A stretch of 64,000 bases of DNA from an uncultured Pelagibacteraceae bacterium. GTDB taxonomy: Bacteria > Pseudomonadota > Alphaproteobacteria > Pelagibacterales > Pelagibacteraceae. Shown in pieces: positions 8,626-16,835 of this stretch (position 1 is the first letter of the stretch; the number at the start of each line of letters is the position of its first letter). A program made the position numbers and the translations under genes. The stretch covers positions 44,129-108,128 of the forward strand of contig CACHUY010000001.1 in NCBI GenBank assembly GCA_902583295.1. The letters run 5' to 3'. The notes beneath the pieces were generated by a model. That model saw only the letters and a program-made list of their open reading frames with translations. It made no database searches and was not told where the DNA came from.

Positions 8626-9946
8626 GAGGTTTACCCATTATTTTATCAGGAAGCCATGTAACTATCTCTGGAAAGATACACAAAATCAAAATAGCTAAAG
8701 CCATTATGATCATAAATGGTATTGAGCCTTTTAGAATTTCTGACAAACTAACATCTGGGGTAATTCCTTTAATTATATAAAGATTTAATCCAACAGGTGG
8801 AGTTATTAATCCTATCTCCATATTAATAGTAAATACAATTGCAAACCAATAAGGATCAAAACCTAATGTGGTAATTACGGGCAATAATATAGCAGAAGTC
8901 ATAACGATAACTGCTACTGGAGGTAAAAAGAAACCAGCTATTAAAAGAAATATATTTATCAAAAGAAATACAACCCATTTGTTTGAACTGAGTTCAACCA
9001 TGCTCTGGGCTAAGGACTGAGTTACATAAAGTTGTGAAAGTGTAAATGCAAAAAGATAAGAAGCTGCTATGATAAACATTATCATCACACTTTCTTTCAT
9101 TGAGACTTTAACAATATTCCATATTTTTTTTGGCTGATAAATTTTGTAAACTATAGCGATTAATACAAAAACTAAGAATGCTCCAACACCTGATGCTTCA
9201 GATGGAGTTGCAACACCACCATATAAAACGTACAAAACACCTGCTATAATAGCTAAGAATGGGAGAACTCTAGGCAATACCTCAAGTTTTTCTCTTAACG
9301 TAGGAGGTGTTCTATTTCTTAAAGCCTTAGCTGCATCTTTATCAATAAAGTAACTATGAATAAGAGCCCAAATTGCAAACATACCTGCCAACATAAAGCC
9401 AGGTACTAATCCACATAAGAATAGTCTACCAATCGATGTACCGGTTGCAATTCCATAAACTATTAAAACTATACTTGGAGGAATTAAAACTCCCAATGTG
9501 CCACCTGCTGCTATGGTGCCTGTAGCAATTTGATCAGAATAACCTCTTTTTCTCATCTCTGGTATCCCCATCGTTCCAATCGCTGCACATGTAGCTGGAC
9601 TAGATCCACTTAAAGCTGCAAAAATTGAACAGGCGCCAATATTAGAAATAACTAAACCTCCAGGAAGCCTCCACAACCATCTATCCAAACCAGTATATAA
9701 ATCTTTTCCTGCTGGAGAATTAGCTACTGCCATACCCATTAAAATAAACATTGGTATTGAAAGTAAGACAAATGAATTTAATCCTGCATAAAACGTTTCT
9801 GCAAAAACGTCTAACATTTGAAAACCTTCAAATGATACTAAGAGAACTATTGATACAAAACTTAAACCAAACGCAATTGGAATTCCTGAAAAAAGAACTA
9901 TTAAAGTAAAAACTGCAACAATTATAGCTATTATTAATGGGTCCAT
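8615..9946 (-). CDS. dctM: TRAP transporter, large permease subunit (DctM)
   Basis: The 443-residue protein is the Na+-coupled transport subunit of a tripartite ATP-independent periplasmic transporter. Some twelve hydrophobic segments are visible, together with family motifs: IPMFILMGMAVANS near 65, GSSPATCAAIGTMGIPEM near 115-130 and GGTLGVLIPPSIVLIVYG near 150-165. It starts 4 bp after dctQ and belongs to the dctP-dctQ-dctM unit. The substrate is set by DctP and is likely an organic acid. Confidence 0.93.
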   Translation of the reverse strand: MDPLIIAIIVAVFTLIVLFSGIPIAFGLSFVSIVLLVSFEGFQMLDVFAETFYAGLNSFVLLSIPMFILMGMAVANSPAGKDLYTGLDRWLWRLPGGLVISNIGACSIFAALSGSSPATCAAIGTMGIPEMRKRGYSDQIATGTIAAGGTLGVLIPPSIVLIVYGIATGTSIGRLFLCGLVPGFMLAGMFAIWALIHSYFIDKDAAKALRNRTPPTLREKLEVLPRVLPFLAIIAGVLYVLYGGVATPSEASGVGAFLVFVLIAIVYKIYQPKKIWNIVKVSMKESVMIMFIIAASYLFAFTLSQLYVTQSLAQSMVELSSNKWVVFLLINIFLLIAGFFLPPVAVIVMTSAILLPVITTLGFDPYWFAIVFTINMEIGLITPPVGLNLYIIKGITPDVSLSEILKGSIPFMIIMALAILILCIFPEIVTWLPDKIMGKPLGY

Positions 9947-9950
9947 TTTT

Positions 9951-10439
9951 TTAGCCTGCCTCGTCAGTTAACTTAATAATTTCTGCAATGTACTGAAGTA
10001 TCATTAAAATAGCTCCAATCATCATTGATGAGTAAGGTATCCATAGTGGAGGATCCCAAACTGTTCCGGTTGAATAATTTTTAGTAAATGCCTCTTCAAC
10101 CATTAAGAAGCCAAAATAAAATAGAATTAAAAAAAATAGTAAACTCAATAACGATGTAAAAATTTTTAATCTTAGAACGTTTTTTGAAGACAAAAAGTCA
10201 TATATCCATTCCATACTAACATGTGCTTTTTCACTTAAAACATAAGCACTACCAATGAAAGTAGATGCAACTAGTAACATTGTTACTAGCTCAGTTTGCC
10301 ATGTTATTGCTCTTTGAAAAAAATACCTTTCGAATACTAATTCGACAATTACAAGAATTGATAAAAGCAAAGCCAGAACAGCAAAAGCTCCACAAGCTTT
10401 AGCTGTAAAATCACAGAATTTTAAATATTTATTTTTCAT
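9951..10439 (-). CDS. dctQ: TRAP transporter, small permease subunit (DctQ)
   Basis: A 162-residue protein with four hydrophobic segments, the normal size and layout for DctQ. The second segment is preceded by FQRAITWQTEL and followed by STFIGSAYVLSEKAHVSME, matching the family pattern of a conserved W and a conserved VxMEW. DctQ links the binding protein to DctM in the inner membrane. It is separated from dctP by a strong terminator-like hairpin, so it is probably made in smaller amounts than the binding protein. Confidence 0.88.
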   Translation of the reverse strand: MKNKYLKFCDFTAKACGAFAVLALLLSILVIVELVFERYFFQRAITWQTELVTMLLVASTFIGSAYVLSEKAHVSMEWIYDFLSSKNVLRLKIFTSLLSLLFFLILFYFGFLMVEEAFTKNYSTGTVWDPPLWIPYSSMMIGAILMILQYIAEIIKLTDEAG

Positions 10440-10440
10440 A

Positions 10441-10477
10441 AAAAAAAACCCCTACTTATTTTTGATAAATAGGGGTT
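10441..10477 (-). terminator. Terminator-like attenuator between dctP and dctQ
   Basis: On the minus strand, AACCCCTA/TAGGGGTT (10470-10477 with 10447-10454) forms the outer stem. After one mismatch, ATAA/TTAT (10465-10468 with 10456-10459) continues it around a 5-base loop, and eight U residues follow (10448 to 10441). This is a full intrinsic terminator placed between the binding-protein gene and its permease genes. Partial read-through would give excess DctP over DctQM. Confidence 0.8.
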
Positions 10478-10491
10478 CTTTATATATTACT

Positions 10492-11502
10492 TTATTTAAC
10501 TGCCAAAGCCATTTCCATTAGTTTATCTCCACCTGGAACTTTCTCAGCAAAAGCTTTATGAGAAGATTTCTTTGCAATCTCTACCCATGCAGCATGATCT
10601 TTCTCATCCATGTAGACTAATTTAACGCCTGCAGCTTTATATGCATCCTCAAACTTTTTATCTAAATTCTCAACTTGAGCTGTCATATATTTTTCAGCTA
10701 CTTTACCAGCAGCCATAAGTGCTTTTTGTTGTTTTGAATTTAAAGCATCATATGATTTTTTAGACATTAGAATTGGTTCATACATAAACCATAATCCAAA
10801 TTTTCCTGGAGGTGTTGCGCAAGTTACTTGCTCATAAATTTTATAACTTACAAAACTTCCTGAGCTAGTATTTGCACCTGTTAAGACACCTGTTTGTAAT
10901 CCAGTGTAAATTTCAGATGAAGGCATACTTTGAATACCTGCACCAGCTGCTTCTAACATTTGGTTAAAAGCTTTCCCTGCAGCTCTCATAACCTGTCCTT
11001 TTGCATCGCTTGGATTTTTAATACATTGAGACTTAGAAGCAAATCCACCTCCTAACCAAGCATCAGATAAAACAACTACACCTGCATCAGTTATAATTCT
11101 TTTAATTTCAGTCATCATAGGACCTTTATTAAATCTTAATGCGTGATCATGATTTTTTACAGTTCCTGGCATTAAAGTTGCATCAAATTCTGGATGGAAT
11201 TTAGAAGCATACGCTAAAGGAAATGCAGAAATATCCAATTGACCAGTTGTCATTGGTTTCCACTGTTCTTTTGGTTTGTATAAAGATTTCGCTGGGTAGA
11301 TTCTTATATCTATTCCAACATTAGCTTTTTTAACTTCATCAGCAATTATTTGAACCATTTCGTGTCTAGGGTCAAATGAACCGTCAGCTCTTGGAGTTCC
11401 TGGCCATTGGTGACTTGCTTTTAAAGTTACGGCATAAGCAGAACCAATTAAAGTGAACGCAAGAACAAATGAAGTTAAACATAAAGATATTTTTTTTAAC
11501 AT
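10492..11502 (-). CDS. dctP: TRAP transporter periplasmic substrate-binding protein (DctP)
   Basis: A 336-residue exported protein. A Sec signal peptide (MLKKI...GSAYA, cleaved about residue 24) is followed by the DctP fold. VMRAAGKAFNQML contains the arginine that in this family forms a salt bridge with the substrate carboxylate; SSEIYTGLQTGVLTGA follows. The ligand is therefore probably an organic acid, but which one cannot be read. It is the first gene of the TRAP operon, with GAGGGAG ahead of the ATG and a good promoter candidate at 11538-11566. Downstream genes include malonyl-CoA decarboxylase, and a CoA-transferase is divergent from it, so a dicarboxylate such as malonate is a reasonable guess. 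Confidence 0.9.
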   Translation of the reverse strand: MLKKISLCLTSFVLAFTLIGSAYAVTLKASHQWPGTPRADGSFDPRHEMVQIIADEVKKANVGIDIRIYPAKSLYKPKEQWKPMTTGQLDISAFPLAYASKFHPEFDATLMPGTVKNHDHALRFNKGPMMTEIKRIITDAGVVVLSDAWLGGGFASKSQCIKNPSDAKGQVMRAAGKAFNQMLEAAGAGIQSMPSSEIYTGLQTGVLTGANTSSGSFVSYKIYEQVTCATPPGKFGLWFMYEPILMSKKSYDALNSKQQKALMAAGKVAEKYMTAQVENLDKKFEDAYKAAGVKLVYMDEKDHAAWVEIAKKSSHKAFAEKVPGGDKLMEMALAVK

Positions 11503-11537
11503 TTAATTCTCCCTCTATTGTTATTTATGATAGTTGT

Positions 11538-11566
11538 ATTAAAATGAAGATATCGCTAAGAGTCAA
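11538..11566 (-). promoter_or_regulatory. Candidate sigma-70 promoter of the dctP operon
   Basis: Read on the minus strand: TTGACT (11561-11566), a 17-base spacer, then TTTAAT (11538-11543). The spacing is ideal and the -35 is near consensus. It lies in the 100-bp divergent gap between dctP and the CoA-transferase gene, about 36 bp before the dctP ATG. Confidence 0.45.
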
Positions 11567-11602
11567 GTTAACAAAAAATACAATTAATTTTTAATACTAA
11601 TT

Positions 11603-12748
11603 ATGGATGGACCACTTAAAAACTTATTAGTAGTTGATTTAACAAGAGTTTTAGTCGGACCATATTGCACGATGATTTTATCAGATTTGGGTGCAAGGGT
11701 AATAAAAGTTGAGGCTCCTGAAATAGGTGATGACTCTAGAAAATTTGGTCCTTTTGTTGAGAATTACTCTGCCTATTTTATGTCTCTCAATAGGGGAAAA
11801 GAAAGCATAGCTTTAAATTTAAAAAATTTAGATGATAAAAAAATATTTGATAAAATTTTATCTAAAGCAGATATCTTAGTTGAGAATTTTAAACCAGGAA
11901 CCTTAAATAAATGGGGATACGGTTGGCAAGAAGTTAGTAAAAAGTTTCCTAAATTAATTTATGCTTCAGCATCTGGTTTTGGACAAACAGGTCCCTTAAA
12001 AGAATTACCCGCGTATGATATGGTGGTTCAAGGAATGGGTGGATTGATGAGTGTAACCGGTCAACCAAATTCAGAACCTACAAGAGTTGGTACTTCAATT
12101 GGTGATATTACAGCTGGCTTGTTCACGGCAATAGGTATCAATGCAGCCTTATATGACAGACAAAAAACTGGTAAAGGGATGTATATAGATGTTTCAATGC
12201 TTGACTGTCAAATTGCAATTCTTGAAAATGCAATTGCAAGATATTTATCTAAAAATGAAATACCAAAACCAATGGGCTCAAGGCATCCTTCTATAGCTCC
12301 GTTTGAAGCATTTAAAACCAAAGACAGTTATATAATCATTGCTGCTGGTAATGATAAATTATTTGAAAAGCTTTGTAACATTTTAGAAGTTCCTGAAATG
12401 TTTAGTGATGAAAAATTTAACTCAAATTCTTCCAGGGCAAAACATATGGATGAACTTAAAACAATTCTAGAAAATAAACTTTCTGCAAAATCAACAAATG
12501 AATGGGTTAGTCAAATGGAGAAAGATAAAATTCCATGTGGTCCTATATTTAATATTAAAGAAGCAGTTGAAAATCCTCAAGTTGAAGCAAGAAATATGAT
12601 TGTAAAAGCTTATCACAAAGTAATAGGAGATTTTAAGTTGGCAGGAAATCCAATTAAAATGTCTACGTATGATGATCCTGATAAAAGAGGTGACATCCCT
12701 GATTTAGATGAGCACAGAGAAAAAATAATTAAGGAATTTGTAAATTAA
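11603..12748 (+). CDS. CaiB/BaiF (class III) CoA-transferase
   Basis: This 381-residue protein would move CoA between an acyl-CoA donor and a carboxylic acid acceptor. The N-terminus MDGPLKNLLVVDLTRVLVGP followed by SDLGARVIKVEAP is the family signature. The catalytic aspartate is probably the one in VSMLDCQIA near residue 200. The NKWGYGW, SGFGQTGP and ITAGLF motifs also fit. It is divergent from the TRAP operon, so the two may share control. A formyl-CoA, carnitine-like or dicarboxylate acceptor cannot be told apart here. Confidence 0.88.
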   Translation: MDGPLKNLLVVDLTRVLVGPYCTMILSDLGARVIKVEAPEIGDDSRKFGPFVENYSAYFMSLNRGKESIALNLKNLDDKKIFDKILSKADILVENFKPGTLNKWGYGWQEVSKKFPKLIYASASGFGQTGPLKELPAYDMVVQGMGGLMSVTGQPNSEPTRVGTSIGDITAGLFTAIGINAALYDRQKTGKGMYIDVSMLDCQIAILENAIARYLSKNEIPKPMGSRHPSIAPFEAFKTKDSYIIIAAGNDKLFEKLCNILEVPEMFSDEKFNSNSSRAKHMDELKTILENKLSAKSTNEWVSQMEKDKIPCGPIFNIKEAVENPQVEARNMIVKAYHKVIGDFKLAGNPIKMSTYDDPDKRGDIPDLDEHREKIIKEFVN

Positions 12749-12751
12749 AAT

Positions 12752-13273
12752 TTATTGATCTTCTTGACCGTTTTCTTGAGTTGGCTCTTCACTATTTGAA
12801 ACTTCGTCTAATGATACTTCGCCTTCTTCATTCATAGTTTCTTCGCCAACTGAACTATCAATATCAGCTTTAGCAGTTTCAGATAATTCTGCTAAATCTT
12901 CTTTTGTAACTTGAATTTTTTCTGGAGTTTTTCTTGCTCTTTTTGATGGAAGAATTGGGGTTCCACTTTTAGAAATTTCTCCTTTGTATAAGTTTTCAAA
13001 ATCATCACCTATATCTTCATCATCCTCTGCAGTGTCATCAACTTGTTCGACGTGTTTTCTAAGTTTATAAACAGCACTATCAGTTAAATCAGATACTTGA
13101 ATTTTTTCTTCTGCAATTTCTCTTAACGAAATAACTGTATTTTTATCATTATCTCTATCAATTGTTGGTTCTATACCAGCATTTAATTGAGTGGCTCTTT
13201 CTTTAGCTACTAATACTAATTCATAGGGGCTATCTACTTTATCGATGCAGTCTTCTACAGTTACTCTTGCCAT
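12752..13273 (-). CDS. rpoZ: RNA polymerase omega subunit with a long acidic tail
   Basis: The first 60 residues, [20 protein letters not shown] then VAKERATQL and a later [15 protein letters not shown], match omega, the small RNA polymerase subunit that chaperones beta-prime. The start is ATG at 13273; an upstream TTG at 13279 only adds two residues. The protein is about 173 residues against 91 in E. coli. The extra C-terminal half is acidic (many D and E, with a short basic patch [10 protein letters not shown]) and probably disordered. It is convergent with the CoA-transferase gene, with 3 bp between them, and follows the MFS gene. Confidence 0.9.
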   Translation of the reverse strand: MARVTVEDCIDKVDSPYELVLVAKERATQLNAGIEPTIDRDNDKNTVISLREIAEEKIQVSDLTDSAVYKLRKHVEQVDDTAEDDEDIGDDFENLYKGEISKSGTPILPSKRARKTPEKIQVTKEDLAELSETAKADIDSSVGEETMNEEGEVSLDEVSNSEEPTQENGQEDQ

Positions 13274-13316
13274 GCGCAATATCTATACAGTGGACCCTAT
13301 AAAATCAAGCAGTTTT

Positions 13317-14522
13317 TTATATATATTTTGGATTTAGCTTACTTCTAACTAAATAAAGCAGAATTATTGAGGTCAAAATATAGGCACCTGAAACAATAGC
13401 TATTTGCTCAATTGAAAATTTAATATCTATAAGAATACCAAATAATGCTGTTCCAAAAGCAGTAGCAAATACCATTAAAGCTGTTGTGAGAGCTTTAATA
13501 GATCCAATATGCTTAACACCATAAATTTCAGCCCATGTAGATGATCCTAAAACATTAGCTAGGCCGTTAGTAATACCTAACAAACCAAAGAAAAAAAATG
13601 ACGAAATCTCAACATCAAAATAAAAAAGGACTACAGTTGAAAAAAATAGAGGAACGTTCATATAAATTAATAATTTTCTGCTAGTAAATTTATCAATCAA
13701 GAAACCTGAAATAAATAATGTTACCACAGATAATATTGAATAAACCATGAAGGATTGTGCAATTACATATGGTCCCCAATCTTTCGAGCTTGTTATAAAA
13801 GATTGGTAAACAAATGTACCTGTTGCAATCCATGGCATAGCTAGCATAGTCATACAAACAATATAAAATCTATAATCTTTTAAAACTTCTATTCTTTTCC
13901 ATTGTTTTATTGGTTTAGTGATGACTTCATTATTGCTATCTTCTCTGGTATCAAGTTTAACTTCTTTGACTAAAAAATATGTAGCAATTGGTAAAACTAT
14001 AATTACTAAAATAGAAATAGAAACCCAAATATCTCTCCAGTGAATAAATGTAAGTAAAAAAACAATTAGAACAGGCAAAATAAATTCTGCTAAAGATAAA
14101 CCTAACCAGCCTGTGCTTAAAGCTCTACCTCTATTTTTTTCAAAAAATCGAGAAATTGTTGTTGTTGCAGTATGGCTTGATAAACCTTGGCCTGATAATC
14201 GCATTAAAAAAATTCCAATAAATAAAAAAATAACAGAGGAAATTTTAGAAAATATGAAACAAGAAATTGATAGAAATATAATTACATAAGATGCAAATTT
14301 TAAAATATTAACGTCATCTATTTTTTTTCCAATCCAAACTAAAACAATACTACTTAATAGTGTTGCAGATGCATAGATTGAGCCAAATTGTCCGTGTGTA
14401 ATAGATAAAGCTTCCCTAATACTTTGATTAAATAAACCAAGAAAAAAACTCTGTCCAAAACTTGAAAAAAATGTAAAGATAAATCCAAATATAATTACTT
14501 TTAAACTTAAACTTTTAAACAT
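13317..14522 (-). CDS. MFS transporter
   Basis: A 401-residue protein with about twelve hydrophobic segments in two halves. The loop after segment 2 has WIGKKIDD, a variant of the MFS motif A, and SGFLIDKFTSRKLL is the matching motif after segment 8. The middle loop (about 190-215) is charged. This resembles monocarboxylate/OFA-like carriers, but the substrate is unknown. It is divergent from the 3-hydroxyisobutyrate dehydrogenase-like gene, with only 11 bp between the start codons, so both promoters must lie inside coding DNA or overlap tightly. Confidence 0.82.
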   Translation of the reverse strand: MFKSLSLKVIIFGFIFTFFSSFGQSFFLGLFNQSIREALSITHGQFGSIYASATLLSSIVLVWIGKKIDDVNILKFASYVIIFLSISCFIFSKISSVIFLFIGIFLMRLSGQGLSSHTATTTISRFFEKNRGRALSTGWLGLSLAEFILPVLIVFLLTFIHWRDIWVSISILVIIVLPIATYFLVKEVKLDTREDSNNEVITKPIKQWKRIEVLKDYRFYIVCMTMLAMPWIATGTFVYQSFITSSKDWGPYVIAQSFMVYSILSVVTLFISGFLIDKFTSRKLLIYMNVPLFFSTVVLFYFDVEISSFFFFGLLGITNGLANVLGSSTWAEIYGVKHIGSIKALTTALMVFATAFGTALFGILIDIKFSIEQIAIVSGAYILTSIILLYLVRSKLNPKYI

Positions 14523-14533
14523 AGATAAAAATT

Positions 14534-15409
14534 ATGACTTTTAATGTTGCTTTCATAGGTCTTGGAGTTATGGGCTACCCAATGGCTGGATATATATCAA
14601 AAGCCGGACACAATGTAACTGTTTTTAATCGAACTAAATCAAAAGCAGAAAAATGGATTGGTGAATACAAAGGTAAAATGGCTGATACTCCAGCTAAGGC
14701 TGCAGATGGTGCTGACTTTATTTTTACTTGCGTTGGAAATGATAATGATCTTAGAGAAGTATCATTAGGGGATAATGGATTATTTAATACAGCTAAAAAG
14801 GGTTCTGTTTATATTGATAATTCAACTGTATCTGCAGAAATTTCTAGAGAACTTTACAAAGCAGCAAAAGACAAAGATTTTGATTTTTTAGACGCACCTA
14901 TTTCTGGTGGTCAAGCAGGAGCTGAGGGTGGAATATTAACAGTAATGGTTGGTGGTGATGAAGGCACATTTAAAAAAGCACAACCGGTTATCGATTGTTA
15001 CAGTCAAAAAGTTAAATTAATTGGACCTTCCGGTAGTGGACAGCTAACTAAAATGATGAACCAAATGTGTATAGCTGGAACTGTTCAAGGATTGTCTGAA
15101 GCTATTAACTTTGGAATTAATGCTGGATTAGATATGGATAAAGTTATGGAAACTATTTCAAAGGGTGCAGCTCAGTCTTGGCAAATGGAAAACAGATATA
15201 GAACAATGACAGATGATAAGTTTGATTATGGTTTTGCTGTTGATTGGATGAGAAAAGATTTAGCAATAGTTATTGAGGAAGCTAAGAGAAATGGTTCACC
15301 TGTACCCATCACAGAAATTGTGGATGGTTATTATTCTAAAGTTCAAGAAATGGGTGGTAATCGTTGGGACAGCTCAAGCTTAATAGCCCTCTTAAAAAAG
15401 AAAAAATAA
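14534..15409 (+). CDS. 3-hydroxyisobutyrate dehydrogenase family NAD(P)-dependent oxidoreductase
   Basis: This beta-hydroxyacid dehydrogenase of 291 residues has a Rossmann motif FIGLGVMGYPMAGY at residues 7-20. The substrate-binding signature DAPISGGQAGAEGG lies near 120-133, and GQLTKMMNQM near 168-177 holds the catalytic lysine. Family members oxidise 3-hydroxyisobutyrate, tartronate semialdehyde or related 3-hydroxyacids. It is followed after 3 bp by a PNPOx-like flavoprotein gene, so the two are likely cotranscribed. The exact substrate is not clear from sequence. Confidence 0.88.
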   Translation: MTFNVAFIGLGVMGYPMAGYISKAGHNVTVFNRTKSKAEKWIGEYKGKMADTPAKAADGADFIFTCVGNDNDLREVSLGDNGLFNTAKKGSVYIDNSTVSAEISRELYKAAKDKDFDFLDAPISGGQAGAEGGILTVMVGGDEGTFKKAQPVIDCYSQKVKLIGPSGSGQLTKMMNQMCIAGTVQGLSEAINFGINAGLDMDKVMETISKGAAQSWQMENRYRTMTDDKFDYGFAVDWMRKDLAIVIEEAKRNGSPVPITEIVDGYYSKVQEMGGNRWDSSSLIALLKKKK

Positions 15410-15412
15410 TTT

Positions 15413-16018
15413 GTGACTGATACTGTTCCTTATTACGAGGACTTTGTAGAGATCAAAAAGAAAATTTGGTCAATGTTGAACAATGCTGTCAAAGACAGAA
15501 GTTCTCAGTTTAGAATTCCGGTTTTTTCATGTGGAAACAATGACAACATTGAAAGTAGAATTGTAGTTTTAAGAAAATCAGACGAAAATAATAATATAGT
15601 CCAATTTCATAGTGATATTAGATCTGATAAAATAGAAATTTTAAAAAAAAATCCTAAAGCATCTTTTCTGTTTTACGATAAAGAATTAAAAATCCAAGTA
15701 AGATTGAAGGTAGAAGCAATTATTAATCACGATAATGATGTTACAAAACAATCTTGGGAAAAAACTCAACATATAAGTAGAAAATGTTATTTAGTTGATA
15801 ATGGTCCTGGCACTATTTCAGATGAACCAACTTCTGGTCTAAAACCTGAGCTTGATAATTTTGATTACACAAAAGAAGAAAGTGAGGAAGGTTATAAAAA
15901 TTTTACTGTTATACAGTGTAAAATTAAGTCTATTGAATGGCTATATTTAGCAGCCAAAGGTCACCGAAGAGCCAGATTTGATTTAGAAAACAATAAAGAT
16001 AATTGGCTAGTTCCTTAA
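15413..16018 (+). CDS. Pyridoxamine 5'-phosphate oxidase-like FMN-binding protein
   Basis: This 201-residue split-barrel protein starts at a GTG three bases after the previous stop. Features fitting the PNPOx-like superfamily are SRIVVLRK near 45-55 (the strand that contacts FMN in PdxH), HSDIRSDKIEILKKNPKASF near 70-90, a central strand pair, and the ending IEWLYLAAKGHRRARFDL, similar to the PdxH C-terminus. True PdxH has further PLP-binding residues that I cannot confirm, so this is more safely called a PNPOx-family protein of unknown substrate. Confidence 0.7.
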   Translation: MTDTVPYYEDFVEIKKKIWSMLNNAVKDRSSQFRIPVFSCGNNDNIESRIVVLRKSDENNNIVQFHSDIRSDKIEILKKNPKASFLFYDKELKIQVRLKVEAIINHDNDVTKQSWEKTQHISRKCYLVDNGPGTISDEPTSGLKPELDNFDYTKEESEEGYKNFTVIQCKIKSIEWLYLAAKGHRRARFDLENNKDNWLVP

Positions 16019-16099
16019 TTATTTGTTTTTTATTGAGACAATTTGTAAAAGAAAATTGTATTATCCCGTGCTAGATTATTAATTTAAAAGGAGGAAATG

Positions 16100-16426
16100 A
16101 TGAAAGCATACATAATGGGAAACTACACTGAAAAAGCATTTCAGGGTTTTTTAAAAGATCCTAAAACTGACAGAAAAGCAGTTGTAGAACAATTAACAAA
16201 AGCTATGGGTGGAACAATGCATAGTATGGATATCGTGCGTGGTTCATATGATTTTGTAGTTGTTAATGAATTAAATACATTTGAGGATTTTGCAGCGGTT
16301 AAGCTTGTTGTAGAAGCTTCAGGTGCAGTTAAGAACTTAACTATGTTAGAGGCTATTGATTTTAATAAAGCCACAACTAGAGCAAGTGAAGTTGCTTCAG
16401 GTGCTTACAAGGCTCCAGGACAATAG
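16100..16426 (+). CDS. GYD domain protein (dimeric alpha-beta barrel)
   Basis: A small protein with the GYD-domain pattern: AVVEQLTKAMGGTMHSMDIV, then GSYDFVVVNEL where GSYD replaces the usual G-Y/R-D, and a C-terminal strand. Two ATGs are adjacent (16097 and 16100). The Shine-Dalgarno AGGAGG at 16089-16094 is well spaced only for the second. The ribosome site is unusually strong for this window, as it is in the small-protein operon near 52-55 kb. The function of GYD proteins is unknown. Confidence 0.75.
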   Translation: MKAYIMGNYTEKAFQGFLKDPKTDRKAVVEQLTKAMGGTMHSMDIVRGSYDFVVVNELNTFEDFAAVKLVVEASGAVKNLTMLEAIDFNKATTRASEVASGAYKAPGQ

Positions 16427-16436
16427 TTAAGATCAA

Positions 16437-16784
16437 TTATTTTTTGTCGTTATCGACAACTAAGCAGATTTCTGATTTAGTCAGAAATCTGCGACCTGTT
16501 CCATTGTCTAATGAGAACATGCCACCTATTCCTTTAACAGCATCAATAGTTAAATCTGTATGTTTCCACTTTTCATATTGATCACCATTCATATAAAAAG
16601 GAACACCACCTATTTCACCTAATTTAACGTCATTATCTCCTAGAGGAAACTCACCTTCCTGAAAACACATTGGTGCACTACCATCACAGCAGCCTCCAGA
16701 TTGATGAAACATTAATTTTTCACCATATTTACCCTGAAGTTCAGATAACAAATTTAACGCTGAATTAGTTGCAGATACTTTCAT
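16437..16784 (-). CDS. DUF779 protein paired with aldehyde dehydrogenase
   Basis: DUF779 proteins accompany acetaldehyde-type aldehyde dehydrogenases in many proteobacteria; their activity is not established. The conserved HQSGGCCDGSAPMC, with three cysteines that look like a metal or redox site, sits near residues 29-42, and TGRRFLTKSE near the C-terminus. ATG at 16784 is preferred. An in-frame ATG at 16800-16802 is buried in a perfect 11-bp hairpin. The gene follows the aldehyde dehydrogenase in the same direction and probably shares its transcript. Confidence 0.85.
   Translation of the reverse strand: MKVSATNSALNLLSELQGKYGEKLMFHQSGGCCDGSAPMCFQEGEFPLGDNDVKLGEIGGVPFYMNGDQYEKWKHTDLTIDAVKGIGGMFSLDNGTGRRFLTKSEICLVVDNDKK
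16464..16492. repeat. Perfect 12-bp inverted repeat inside the 3' end of the DUF779 gene
   Basis: GCAGATTTCTGA (16464-16475) and TCAGAAATCTGC (16481-16492) are exact reverse complements around a 5-base loop. They lie in the last codons of the DUF779 gene. A smaller hairpin TTGTCG/CGACAA (16445-16458) follows on the minus strand. The pair may protect the mRNA 3' end or end transcription, although no good U tract follows. Confidence 0.6.
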
Positions 16785-16795
16785 TTTTAAAGTCC

Positions 16796-16820
16796 GGCCC
16801 ATGATTTAGAATCATGGGCC
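16796..16820 (-). other. Intergenic hairpin between aldehyde dehydrogenase and DUF779 genes
   Basis: GGCCCATGATT (16796-16806) and AATCATGGGCC (16810-16820) form a perfect 11-bp, GC-rich stem with a 3-base loop in otherwise very AT-rich DNA. No U run follows on the minus strand, so it is more likely an mRNA processing or stability element than a terminator. Confidence 0.65.
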
Positions 16821-16835
16821 AGTATATATTATTTA

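Noticed and set aside
16033..16064. Promoter TTGAGA...TATTAT and ACAATTT/AAATTGT repeat ahead of the GYD gene
   Set aside because: The spacer between the hexamers is 20 bases, too long for a normal sigma-70 promoter, and the repeat is short and AT-only, so it was not listed as a feature.
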